NCBI RefSeq assembly: GCF_002887595.1
Contig: NZ_PEBU01000018.1
Coordinates: 1 to 64,000, forward strand
Reading direction: 5' to 3'
From: Bowmanella denitrificans
Lineage (GTDB): Bacteria > Pseudomonadota > Gammaproteobacteria > Enterobacterales > Alteromonadaceae
Length of the DNA stretch: 64,000 nucleotides
The notes under the pieces: generated by a model
Told to the model about the DNA's origin: nothing
Seen by the model: the letters and a program-made list of their open reading frames with translations, nothing else
Databases searched by the model: none
Position numbers and translations under genes: made by a program
In this document: in pieces, positions 26,357 to 34,191 of the stretch
Layout: every line of letters starts with the position of its first letter
Numbering within the stretch: position 1 is the stretch's first letter

Positions 26357-27598
26357 TTATACGTCGGCGACAATTAGCTTCACTTTGCGGTTGATGCGAC
26401 GGCCTGCGCTGGACGTTGCCAGTACGTCGATGGTGTGGGTGCCTGGCGTGCCGCCTGATAGGCGCACTGCGGCGACTGTGCTGTCGATTTCCTGAACCTG
26501 ACCATCTTTGTTCAGCCCTGTCTCCGGGGGCACAGTGAACACGACAGTGGCCAGCGTTTCGCCAACCAGCCAGTCGTCAAATTCAACTGGGTAAAACTCT
26601 ATGTTTTGCGGGTCATGCTGTATCTTCCACGTTCGATCAACGTCTACGATGTTGACTGGCGTGACAAAATAACGCTCGGGCATGATGATGCCTCCTGAGT
26701 CGGGATTAACAGTTAACTGCATGGTGTCGATAGTGCTGGACTCGGTGCCGTCGTGTGCCACCAGGCCGAGCACGTAAACACCAACCGCATCGGGGGTGAA
26801 CTGCGCTGACTGTTGCGTTGCGCCGGTGATTTGCGCCAGGCTGCCCTGGGGGGCGCTTTGGATGCTCCAGATGTATGTCAGGGTATCGTTGTCGGCGTCT
26901 GTGCCGCTGCCTGTGAGGGTGACTGAGGCACCTATCTGTATGGTTTGGTCAGGGCCTGCATTGGCAATCGGGGCCACGTTGGCGCTTTGTACTGTGATTG
27001 TCAGTACATCCATGGGGCTATCAATTGTGCCGTCGTTGACTACTAGCCCAATCGCGTAGCTACCCAGTACATCTGGTGTTATTGATGCAGTTGCAGCATT
27101 AGCATTTGTGATTGTCGCCGCGCTGCCCGCCGGGGCTGATTCTATGGTCCATGCATATGTGAGGCTGTCGTTGTCCGGGTCGCTACTTGCGGTACCGTCT
27201 AGTGTCACAGCCTGGCCGAGGGCGATTGTTGTGTCAGTGCCTGCCTGTGCGACTGGGGCCTGATTGGGTGGCGGTATGTCCTGCACTGTTACTCTGATGT
27301 CATCCGTTGCCGTCGCGCCATCATCGTCTGTCACGGTCAATCTAAACACAAAATCTGTGTCAGCCGTCACCAGCGGAGCGGTAAAACTGCCGTCTGCCGT
27401 ATTGGCGTTGTTGATAGTCACGGCAGGGCCAGATAGCTGCGTCCATGCATAACCAACAATGCTGCCATCGCTGTCTGAGCCTGCGCCTGTCAACGTAACC
27501 GTTGCACCCTCAGTAACTGATTTGTCAGCACCAGCGTTTGCTACTGGCAACTGATTAGACTGTTGCAGTGCGTTCCAGCCTGCCGATTCGTTCCACAT
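26357..27598 (-). CDS. PKD-repeat tail fibre or tip protein
   Basis: About 413 residues. Three consecutive Ig-like PKD/cadherin-type domains (about 15-105, 110-200 and 205-300) each begin with a variant of APVANAG.D and contain DxDNDxLTYxW and a closing GxYxxGLVVxDG. The last 100 residues form a different beta-rich domain (MPERYFVTPVNIVDV onward). Such repeats on phage particles bind polysaccharide or cell surfaces. The start at 27,598 overlaps the stop of the esterase-like gene (TAATG). It is the last gene of the tail operon. Confidence 0.75.
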   Translation of the reverse strand: MWNESAGWNALQQSNQLPVANAGADKSVTEGATVTLTGAGSDSDGSIVGYAWTQLSGPAVTINNANTADGSFTAPLVTADTDFVFRLTVTDDDGATATDDIRVTVQDIPPPNQAPVAQAGTDTTIALGQAVTLDGTASSDPDNDSLTYAWTIESAPAGSAATITNANAATASITPDVLGSYAIGLVVNDGTIDSPMDVLTITVQSANVAPIANAGPDQTIQIGASVTLTGSGTDADNDTLTYIWSIQSAPQGSLAQITGATQQSAQFTPDAVGVYVLGLVAHDGTESSTIDTMQLTVNPDSGGIIMPERYFVTPVNIVDVDRTWKIQHDPQNIEFYPVEFDDWLVGETLATVVFTVPPETGLNKDGQVQEIDSTVAAVRLSGGTPGTHTIDVLATSSAGRRINRKVKLIVADV

Positions 27599-29580
27599 TA
27601 TTCGGTGACTCCGGTTACTCCGCACCCGTCAGCAGGCGCATTGTCACCCGCCCAGTACCCGAACAGTCTGACCCCAGCGGGTACAAACAAGCCGGTTACT
27701 TGTGCAGTTTCACCAGTAAACGTTACGCTACCGGCAAATACCCGTGTTTCGGCGTAATCCAACACTAACCTGTGCTGCCCATCTGGTATGCCTGCGATAG
27801 TTAAATTGAGCTGCGCAGGGCCTGCCACTGTGCCTTGTGACGGCATAACTGGCAGGCCATTACTGATTAATAGGTTGCTAACATCGGGGTTGCTGCCAAA
27901 CAGCAGCCTGTAGTGGCTAACCGTCGCGGATGCATGCGTAACCGTCAGCTGATTACTGGCAGACCCGCTGACATCGCCCACAGTCACATCAAATGTGGAC
28001 CCGTCAGCAGATAGCGTTACCCCTGTGATTGCTGTAGCAGCCGACACATCGTCTGCATCCCCCAAATCCAGCGTAAGCACCGTATGAGTGGAGTCAGTTT
28101 GCACAGCACTTAATATACGTGGGTGCTGCCATGGAGCATTACCGCCTAGCACCTGATCAATAATCGCATTTGCGAAGCGCGTGCCCAGGATTGGGTAGCC
28201 AACGGCGCTGGGGTGCACTGCGTCCTGTCTGTCTACATCAAGGTGGCACACGTACCATAAGTTATCCGTGGCATCGAATGCAGCTTGTTGGGCCATAACA
28301 TGTTGGCCGTAAGCCTCACTATCTGGTGCTGACGTATGCACGCCTGCCAGGCTGGCGAAAATTGGTAAATCGGCCCTGGTATCGGCGCGCAGTTGCGCAA
28401 AGTGATCTACATAAACCTGATAGTACTCAGCGGGGGTGGAGTTGGCATAGTAACTATCGTTTGCTCCCACCAATAGTATCATCGCTATCGGCTCACCGCC
28501 CACGGCATACGCAGCGAGCAGATTGTTGTAGTTGGCCGTTGGAGTAACGGCGTTGTGCATGTAGTTTGCCGCATTGTTTACAGGCAGCATCGCCATGCCG
28601 CCACTGCCAGATGTAGCTACAACTACGCCGTAACCTGTAGCGGCTGCGAGCAGATTAGCCGCCGTCACGTTACCATCACCTGCAGCTGGAACTGACAGCG
28701 CGCCAGTGTCACGGTCAATATAATACACGCCTGGCGCCGGGGTCACTGCGCTGCCAACCAGCGCCATATCACGGGCCAAGCTTTCGCCGTACACTACGAT
28801 TTTAACGGCAACCACCGTCGAGTTGGTGGTGCCAATCACCGCTGTTTCGTTGCTAAATCGCACCGCAGCGTAATAGCCGCGCGTGGTAGACGGCAGCACA
28901 ATAGGGGCACCACTAAACTCACCGTCAGATGGGCTTGCAATATACGTTGCCCAATCAAAACCTGGCACTACGTCGTCATTGTCGGCGTAATGCATCCGCA
29001 TCTGCAAAGATGCGGGGCTGCCCGTATATGTGCCGCTCAGTGCAATCGTAATTTGCCCTGTCAGCCGGTTACGCACATGCGCAGCTGGAATGTTGTTTAG
29101 GGTAACTTGATCACCACCACCAACCCCGCCAGTCGATTTCAATTGGTAGTTAATGCTGTAATTGAGTTGTGCTGACAAACCGACGCTAGGGATATCGGCA
29201 GAAATGTCACTCGCGCCGCTATAGCGTACCCCAGCCGTTGCCCCTGCCGCCGCTGACAACTGCAACGCGCCCGGAGATGGCACAAAAAAAGCAATAATAT
29301 CGCCAACCACCAGGTTTAGGGGCGTGTCTAGCGGCACATCTGTATTAGTCGTTGCTAAATCCGGTAGTGTAGATTCGGCAATGTAAACGAGTTGTCCGGC
29401 GTTTGGCCGCCACTGCTTTACTTTAAGCCCGCCGCCACCGGTTGGGAGAGGGATGTCTAAGAGGCTCGCTGTCCCGGCTGTTGCTACGGGGTTCGCGAAA
29501 TCAAAAAATGTGCGGCCCGGCGAGGCCCCACCGTTTAGCGGCGCAGAGTGTGCGCCCAGTGCACCAACTAATACTGTCAT
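27598..29580 (-). CDS. Tail protein with SGNH/sialate-esterase-like domain
   Basis: Protein of 660 residues. The N-terminal third is a beta-rich tail segment. From about residue 265 a hydrolase-like region has YGESLARDM (candidate nucleophile block), LLVGANDSYY and a catalytic-dyad-like DAVHPSAVGYPILG near residue 460. A C-terminal beta region follows. The layout suggests a carbohydrate O-acetyl esterase on the tail, used to deacetylate the host surface polysaccharide. The nucleophile motif is not a canonical GDSL or GQSN, so activity is unproven. Overlaps its upstream neighbour by 4 bases (ATGA). Confidence 0.65.
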   Translation of the reverse strand: MTVLVGALGAHSAPLNGGASPGRTFFDFANPVATAGTASLLDIPLPTGGGGLKVKQWRPNAGQLVYIAESTLPDLATTNTDVPLDTPLNLVVGDIIAFFVPSPGALQLSAAAGATAGVRYSGASDISADIPSVGLSAQLNYSINYQLKSTGGVGGGDQVTLNNIPAAHVRNRLTGQITIALSGTYTGSPASLQMRMHYADNDDVVPGFDWATYIASPSDGEFSGAPIVLPSTTRGYYAAVRFSNETAVIGTTNSTVVAVKIVVYGESLARDMALVGSAVTPAPGVYYIDRDTGALSVPAAGDGNVTAANLLAAATGYGVVVATSGSGGMAMLPVNNAANYMHNAVTPTANYNNLLAAYAVGGEPIAMILLVGANDSYYANSTPAEYYQVYVDHFAQLRADTRADLPIFASLAGVHTSAPDSEAYGQHVMAQQAAFDATDNLWYVCHLDVDRQDAVHPSAVGYPILGTRFANAIIDQVLGGNAPWQHPRILSAVQTDSTHTVLTLDLGDADDVSAATAITGVTLSADGSTFDVTVGDVSGSASNQLTVTHASATVSHYRLLFGSNPDVSNLLISNGLPVMPSQGTVAGPAQLNLTIAGIPDGQHRLVLDYAETRVFAGSVTFTGETAQVTGLFVPAGVRLFGYWAGDNAPADGCGVTGVTE

Positions 29581-29843
29581 GATGCCCTCCCAATATTAAT
29601 GCGATGCAGACTCATGCTGCCGTCTGGCTCCAGTCGCTCAAACCGCAATATGCTGTGCCCACGCTCACGCAGATAGGCAAATAGCGTTGAGCTGATGCGC
29701 GGGTTTAATTTGCCTGCGCCGAGCCACACCCAGGCGTGGTCCGAGCGAGGGGTGACGATGCAGACAAACTGCGCCCCGCCGTCGTCTGTGCAGACGCGAA
29801 CTGCTGTGGAGCCTGGCGGGATTTGTTGGGCAACTATTTTCAT
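29577..29843 (-). CDS. Hypothetical small tail-module protein
   Basis: About 88 residues, not recognised. It has a compact alpha/beta composition: MKIVAQQIPPGSTAVRVCTD, then HAWVWLGAGKL and FAYLRERGHSILRFERL. The start was chosen for the ATGA overlap with the upstream peptidase gene. Position between the NlpC-like peptidase and the esterase-like protein suggests a tail-tip or assembly role. Confidence 0.6.
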   Translation of the reverse strand: MKIVAQQIPPGSTAVRVCTDDGGAQFVCIVTPRSDHAWVWLGAGKLNPRISSTLFAYLRERGHSILRFERLEPDGSMSLHRINIGRAS

Positions 29844-30229
29844 TTGCTCACCATCCAGCAATGCTCAGGGGTAACGCGATTACGGCGATTGGGCCGAAAC
29901 AGGCCACTGCAGTACGCTACCAGCTCGCTACAAAACCAGCGGTTATGGTCGTCCCATTTCCCCCAACGAATACCCAGCACCCCGCCCCAATCGTAGGGTT
30001 TACCTAACTGGTCTATCGCCAGGTGCGCTGTACCCGGCATTGTGCAGATTTGATAGGTAGGGTACTGGCGCACAAACTCGGTTAGGGGCTGGCAAACTAC
30101 GCCCTGGGCGGCGGTGGCGTGGATGACGTCGCCATCCAATACGATGCCGCAGTGACTCCAGCGGCTCCAGGTAAACCAGCGCACAAACAGGCTGAGGGGA
30201 TGATTGTTGCGGCAATAAATGACTTGCAT
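29840..30229 (-). CDS. Permuted NlpC/P60 (YiiX-like) peptidase
   Basis: About 129 residues. The catalytic histidine block RWSHCGIVLDG comes first and the nucleophile cysteine block RWFCSELVAYC comes later, the order seen in circularly permuted papain-like NlpC/P60 enzymes such as YiiX. Between them is YDWGGVLG. In a tail-tip operon such an enzyme could cut peptidoglycan cross-links during DNA injection or process tail proteins. The start at 30,229 is two bases after the preceding gene's stop codon; a longer frame to 30,325 is open but overlaps that gene. Confidence 0.65.
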   Translation of the reverse strand: MQVIYCRNNHPLSLFVRWFTWSRWSHCGIVLDGDVIHATAAQGVVCQPLTEFVRQYPTYQICTMPGTAHLAIDQLGKPYDWGGVLGIRWGKWDDHNRWFCSELVAYCSGLFRPNRRNRVTPEHCWMVSK

Positions 30230-30231
30230 AG

Positions 30232-30807
30232 CTACACCAACATCACCACGTTGGCGCGCTCGATACGCCAATCGGCGTTGATGGCGGCCAGGGCCAAATT
30301 GATGCGGTCTATCAACAAATACCAACTGCCGCTGCTGGGGATGGTGCCGGTAGCGGTCACATGGCCATTGACCAGGGTTACGTCAAAATACACCTCGTCG
30401 ACCAGTGTGCCGTTAGCGCCGCCTGCGATCTTTTGCACCGGCATTTTCAGGACTGGGGGGTAGCCCAGGGCCGCTGCGTCTATGTCGGTTTGCACTGCGC
30501 CATGCTCATCAACCAGGTCTGCACTAAACTGCGTGACCACCGCGGCTGTACCGTAGTAGGTATTGCCAAAGCCCTGGGCGGCATTGCCGTCAACGGTAAT
30601 GGCCTCGGCGGCGGTGTGGTAGTGCGTGATGGTTGGTGGGCTGTTGGTTTGTTGGTCAACAAACTCCGTGCCGTTGTAGTACATGCCCAACAGTTCGGTC
30701 TGCTCAGATTGCAGCGCAACCGCGTTGGGGCCGGTATACTCATCGGTGCGGCGTTGTACGCTGTAAACAACGCCAGCATCATTCAGTAGTGCGTAGTAAT
30801 GCCACAT
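30232..30807 (-). CDS. Tail-module protein of unknown function
   Basis: Protein of 191 residues, beta-rich, not recognised. It contains TDEYTGPNAVALQSEQ near the start and GSWYLLIDRINLALAAI near the end. Placed between two tail-tip genes with minimal spacing, it is probably a fibre or tip component. No membrane helix or signal peptide. Confidence 0.6.
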   Translation of the reverse strand: MWHYYALLNDAGVVYSVQRRTDEYTGPNAVALQSEQTELLGMYYNGTEFVDQQTNSPPTITHYHTAAEAITVDGNAAQGFGNTYYGTAAVVTQFSADLVDEHGAVQTDIDAAALGYPPVLKMPVQKIAGGANGTLVDEVYFDVTLVNGHVTATGTIPSSGSWYLLIDRINLALAAINADWRIERANVVMLV

Positions 30808-30816
30808 AGTGCCCCC

Positions 30817-31608
30817 TTATACGAATTCGAGTAGTTGCCAGTAAATAATGGGAAAGGTATCAAGCTGGCCATGGTACGACCCTCTCTGAATGTCTATGGC
30901 GGTGCTGCTGGCTAGATGCACACTGGCTGAGATGCTCATCGCGTACGAGTTGGTGCCCTCATTTATACTGTGGCCGCTGCGGTAGGTTGCCAATACAACG
31001 GTTTTGTTGACATCAACCGGGCTAATTGAGATTGCTCCTGTGGAGCCTGCCGATACAACCCCACGCTGCACAGGCTTAATGACGCTAGTTGGCAACAAGT
31101 CCAGCCGCGCTTTAATCAAGCTGTACAGACTGCCCGCCGTTTCGCGCACAAGCTCGGCCATCACGGCATCGCGCGCCTGTTTAACGGTGATGCCGTCTTT
31201 AACGCTGTCTCTGGCGCTGTTAATCACCGATGACAGCAAGGCGTAGAGGCTACCGCCCGTGGTGCGGCTCAGCTCGTTGATAATGTCGGTTTTCGCAGTG
31301 GTGACCTGTGCCGGGGTGGCGCGCGAGGATGTGGCTACATCCGTGCGCTCGGCAATGGTGTTGATTTTGGCGGCAGCGGCGGCGTTAATGTCGCTGGCAA
31401 TGCCTGCCAGGATGGCAATGTCAACCGGGTCGCTGGCCGGTGTGAGGGCGCTGATGCGATTCTGCAGCTCTGTTTCAAATGCGGCGATGTTAGCCCCAAC
31501 CCGGCCAGTGATGTACAACTGCCCCAGGGCGGGGGTGCTGAGCGCGCTGAGGTTACCCCCGGCGATGCTGGCCGCAACGGATACAATATTGCTGGTGTTT
31601 AACGGCAT
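30817..31608 (-). CDS. Putative tail fibre protein, alanine-rich
   Basis: Protein of 263 residues. The first 160 are helical and low in charge, with two related segments (LSRTTGGSLYALLSSVI and LVRETAGSLYSLIKARL) that look like an internal repeat, suggesting a coiled shaft. The C-terminal 90 residues are beta-rich (GVVSAGSTGAISISPVDVN). AGGAGGGT lies before the ATG. Likely a structural fibre or tip protein by context; no family recognised. Confidence 0.6.
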   Translation of the reverse strand: MPLNTSNIVSVAASIAGGNLSALSTPALGQLYITGRVGANIAAFETELQNRISALTPASDPVDIAILAGIASDINAAAAAKINTIAERTDVATSSRATPAQVTTAKTDIINELSRTTGGSLYALLSSVINSARDSVKDGITVKQARDAVMAELVRETAGSLYSLIKARLDLLPTSVIKPVQRGVVSAGSTGAISISPVDVNKTVVLATYRSGHSINEGTNSYAMSISASVHLASSTAIDIQRGSYHGQLDTFPIIYWQLLEFV

Positions 31609-31616
31609 GGACCCTC

Positions 31617-31859
31617 CTAAATAAACATGGCCAGCGTGGCGACATCGGTGGCTTTTTTAACGTCTGCCTCTGTGGCTACGTTACCGCCGACCAGGGCTTC
31701 CAGATCCTGGCCAATGTCCAGGGCGGCCTGGATGTTGATGCCCAGGGCGGCAAAGTCGTCAATCAAACCATTGAATGTGTCAATCAGGGTGTTGAGCTTT
31801 TGCACATACTCATAATCAGGGACTTTAAAGCGCCCGGATTCGGGGATTTTTGCTGCCAT
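31617..31859 (-). CDS. Small helical tail-module protein
   Basis: About 80 residues, fully helical: MAAKIPESGRFKVPDYEYVQ, then LNTLIDTFNGLIDDFAALG and a C-terminal helix. The start at 31,859 overlaps the preceding stop codon (TAATG); an earlier in-frame ATG at 31,940 lies inside the neighbouring gene. Unknown function, probably a tail-tip adaptor. Confidence 0.55.
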   Translation of the reverse strand: MAAKIPESGRFKVPDYEYVQKLNTLIDTFNGLIDDFAALGINIQAALDIGQDLEALVGGNVATEADVKKATDVATLAMFI

Positions 31860-32704
31860 TAAGCCTCCCTCAGCACATACGGCTGCTGGTAGTTGTTGTG
31901 ATAATTGCCGGTGGTATCCGGCAGGGACTGAAATTTGCACAGCATGCTGTAATCACGGCGTTTAGCGCCTGGCGTGGCTGGGTATACAGAAATATAGATA
32001 TCCCGGTGTCTGCCCACGTACATGAGTTGCTCAAACCATGTGCTGCGCTCGCTCTCGTCCAGATGGGCCAGGGTAAAATTCAGCACTCTGGCGGGTTGCT
32101 CTGCCACACTGTGCAGGCTCTTATCCTGGGTGCGATGGGGCGCGGTGTTGCTGCCGTCAAAACCCAGGCTATGGCCATAGTTGATATTGAAACGCGGCGT
32201 GAGATAACGCCCGGCGTGGATGCGGTCTATCTCGATGTAACCCTGCGGATTGTCTGGGTCATTGATGATGATTTCGAAGCTCTGTACAACTACTGCCTCA
32301 TCTAGCCAGATAGCAGTTGAGGCCCACTCCCAGCGCAGATACTCGGTTTCGCCAAATGGGTCCAGACCAAAGATAAAGTCACCCAACGGCTTGTACCGGC
32401 CTGCAGGTACAACCCCGGTATCAAACATAATGTCACCACCCCGGCCCGGCCCGCTGTAACCTCTGATCTGGATGGTGCCCAGGGCGCTGATGTTGTGTCT
32501 GTCCAGATTCCAGCCGCTGATAAACATGGGGCGGGTAAAATCGCCGAGGATACGCGCGCCAGTTAGCGTGGGCGTCACAAAGCGTTTGCTATGACCATAT
32601 TTTTGCAGATGATGCACCGGTGCCTGGGCAATGGCTGTTGCATCAGCCAATACCAGGGCAGCCTGATCAAACAAATTATCCATGATGATGCGCACGTTGC
32701 TCAT
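31859..32704 (-). CDS. Tail-tip structural protein
   Basis: About 281 residues, beta-rich and aromatic. Recognisable blocks are RPMFISGWNLDRHNI, IQIRGYSGPG and WLDEAVVVQSFEIIINDP. The start at 32,704 overlaps the stop of the upstream gene (ATGA). The location after the tape measure and the next tail gene is where distal tail/hub proteins lie in siphophages of this group. Assigned from position; no family name can be given safely. Confidence 0.6.
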   Translation of the reverse strand: MSNVRIIMDNLFDQAALVLADATAIAQAPVHHLQKYGHSKRFVTPTLTGARILGDFTRPMFISGWNLDRHNISALGTIQIRGYSGPGRGGDIMFDTGVVPAGRYKPLGDFIFGLDPFGETEYLRWEWASTAIWLDEAVVVQSFEIIINDPDNPQGYIEIDRIHAGRYLTPRFNINYGHSLGFDGSNTAPHRTQDKSLHSVAEQPARVLNFTLAHLDESERSTWFEQLMYVGRHRDIYISVYPATPGAKRRDYSMLCKFQSLPDTTGNYHNNYQQPYVLREA

Positions 32705-34191
32705 CGCAGCACCTCTAACTGACATGCATCGCGGCTCAGCTCGTCGCTCAAGCGCGTGACACAACAATACTTTCCGCCCGCAAACGTGCCAGGGTAGTCA
32801 ATGCTGATGACCTGACCTAGCTCCATGGCAAATGGCCCGGCCGCGGCGGTTAGCTCATAGATGTTACGTGCATTTACAGCCAAACCCAGGCGGCGGCTGC
32901 ACTCTGCTGTGGCGGCGGCTTTGGTGGTGAGTAGCGTGTCGGTAGTGACGTCTGCGGCATCAAGACTTGCGGTGTTATTGTTGTCGTCGACGTAGCTGTA
33001 TTGGTTCTCAAGGCGCGTGGCCAGCACCGGGTCCGTATCGCGCACAACTTCCGCAATAGTGCTTAACGGCGACCAGTTGCGGCTGTAGCCCAGTTTGAGC
33101 GTTTTGAGCGGTGGAATGCGGCGGCGGGGGCGAAGTGAGCCGCGCTCTATTTCGCCGGATAAATCGGCATTGGTAACAGGCACAGTCACATAATTGCCGC
33201 TGCCGGGTGGCTCTTCAATCTGCAGACTACTTTCAGGGTCGGCGGGCAGCCCATTAAACCTATGCAGTTTTAACACGCTGTAACGGTCAAAATACCAGGC
33301 GGCCGCCAGCGACTTGGCCAATGCGTCAAATGCTGCGCGGTACGATAGGTCGCTGCTATCGCTGTTGAGATATAGACCTACGGGCACATTAGGCCAGCCC
33401 TGGTTAGCGGACGCTGGCAGGCCCAGGCGGGCCAGTAGCCAGTTGATAATCTGGGCGGGGTATTGCAAATAGCTGCCGGAGATAATCCCCGCCACATCGC
33501 ATGTGATTGTGCCCGCCGCAGCATTGATCAGGGTAAATTTGCCAGTGGCTAAATCCACAGTGTGTGGGATGGCGTGGCCGTTCTCGCGCACTGGCCCAAT
33601 TGCCGACACCGGGCCGGTGCTTACCTGGTATGTGTGATTGTTAGCATCAATCAGCTCAGGTTTTACGTTAAAGCAGTTACCCAGGGCCAGGGGGATCAAT
33701 CGCCCTTCACTTGGCCCGCTGGCGTATGTTTCGGTCAGGATGGGTTTATCAAATATCGCCGCTCTATCGCGCAGCTTTAAAACTGCTGTCGTTTCGCTGC
33801 TTTGCACCAGGCTATCTGCGATAGCGCCGGTAGCAATCAGGCCAAACTCAGCAAGCGGCCAAAACTTGTCCCCACAACGGATTGTTACGGACCTGCCGCC
33901 AAAGTCGGCCTCTGTAAGCAGTGGCTGGATATCGTCGGGGTGTAAAAATAGCTCAATCTCTGTTGAGCCCAGAATGCTCTGGCCGGTAAACATCTCGCTC
34001 ATCTGGCGGTCAAATGTGCCGGGGTTGAGGATGTAGTCCGGGTAGGCAGTCCAGGCCGGGGTATCCGTCGGGCCACTGCGGTATGGATGGGTTGACAGGC
34101 GCAGCGTGTGCACCGCGCTGCCAAGTTCGTACTCTGCTTCTACCAGGTAGCACCTTTCTTTGCCTAAACTCTTAATCCAGTCGGCGTACAT
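32701..34191 (-). CDS. Phage tail protein (distal tail/hub region)
   Basis: Protein of 496 residues, mostly beta structure. N-terminal part: LVEAEYELGSAVHTLRLSTHPY and DILNPGTFDRQMSEM-like text (here YILNPGTFDRQMSEM). The central part (LIPLALGNCFNVKPELID) and C-terminal part (LGQVISIDYPGTFAGGKY) resemble tail proteins encoded just after the tape measure in transposable siphophages. It probably forms the tail tip near the channel. No catalytic motif seen. Confidence 0.65.
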   Translation of the reverse strand: MYADWIKSLGKERCYLVEAEYELGSAVHTLRLSTHPYRSGPTDTPAWTAYPDYILNPGTFDRQMSEMFTGQSILGSTEIELFLHPDDIQPLLTEADFGGRSVTIRCGDKFWPLAEFGLIATGAIADSLVQSSETTAVLKLRDRAAIFDKPILTETYASGPSEGRLIPLALGNCFNVKPELIDANNHTYQVSTGPVSAIGPVRENGHAIPHTVDLATGKFTLINAAAGTITCDVAGIISGSYLQYPAQIINWLLARLGLPASANQGWPNVPVGLYLNSDSSDLSYRAAFDALAKSLAAAWYFDRYSVLKLHRFNGLPADPESSLQIEEPPGSGNYVTVPVTNADLSGEIERGSLRPRRRIPPLKTLKLGYSRNWSPLSTIAEVVRDTDPVLATRLENQYSYVDDNNNTASLDAADVTTDTLLTTKAAATAECSRRLGLAVNARNIYELTAAAGPFAMELGQVISIDYPGTFAGGKYCCVTRLSDELSRDACQLEVLR

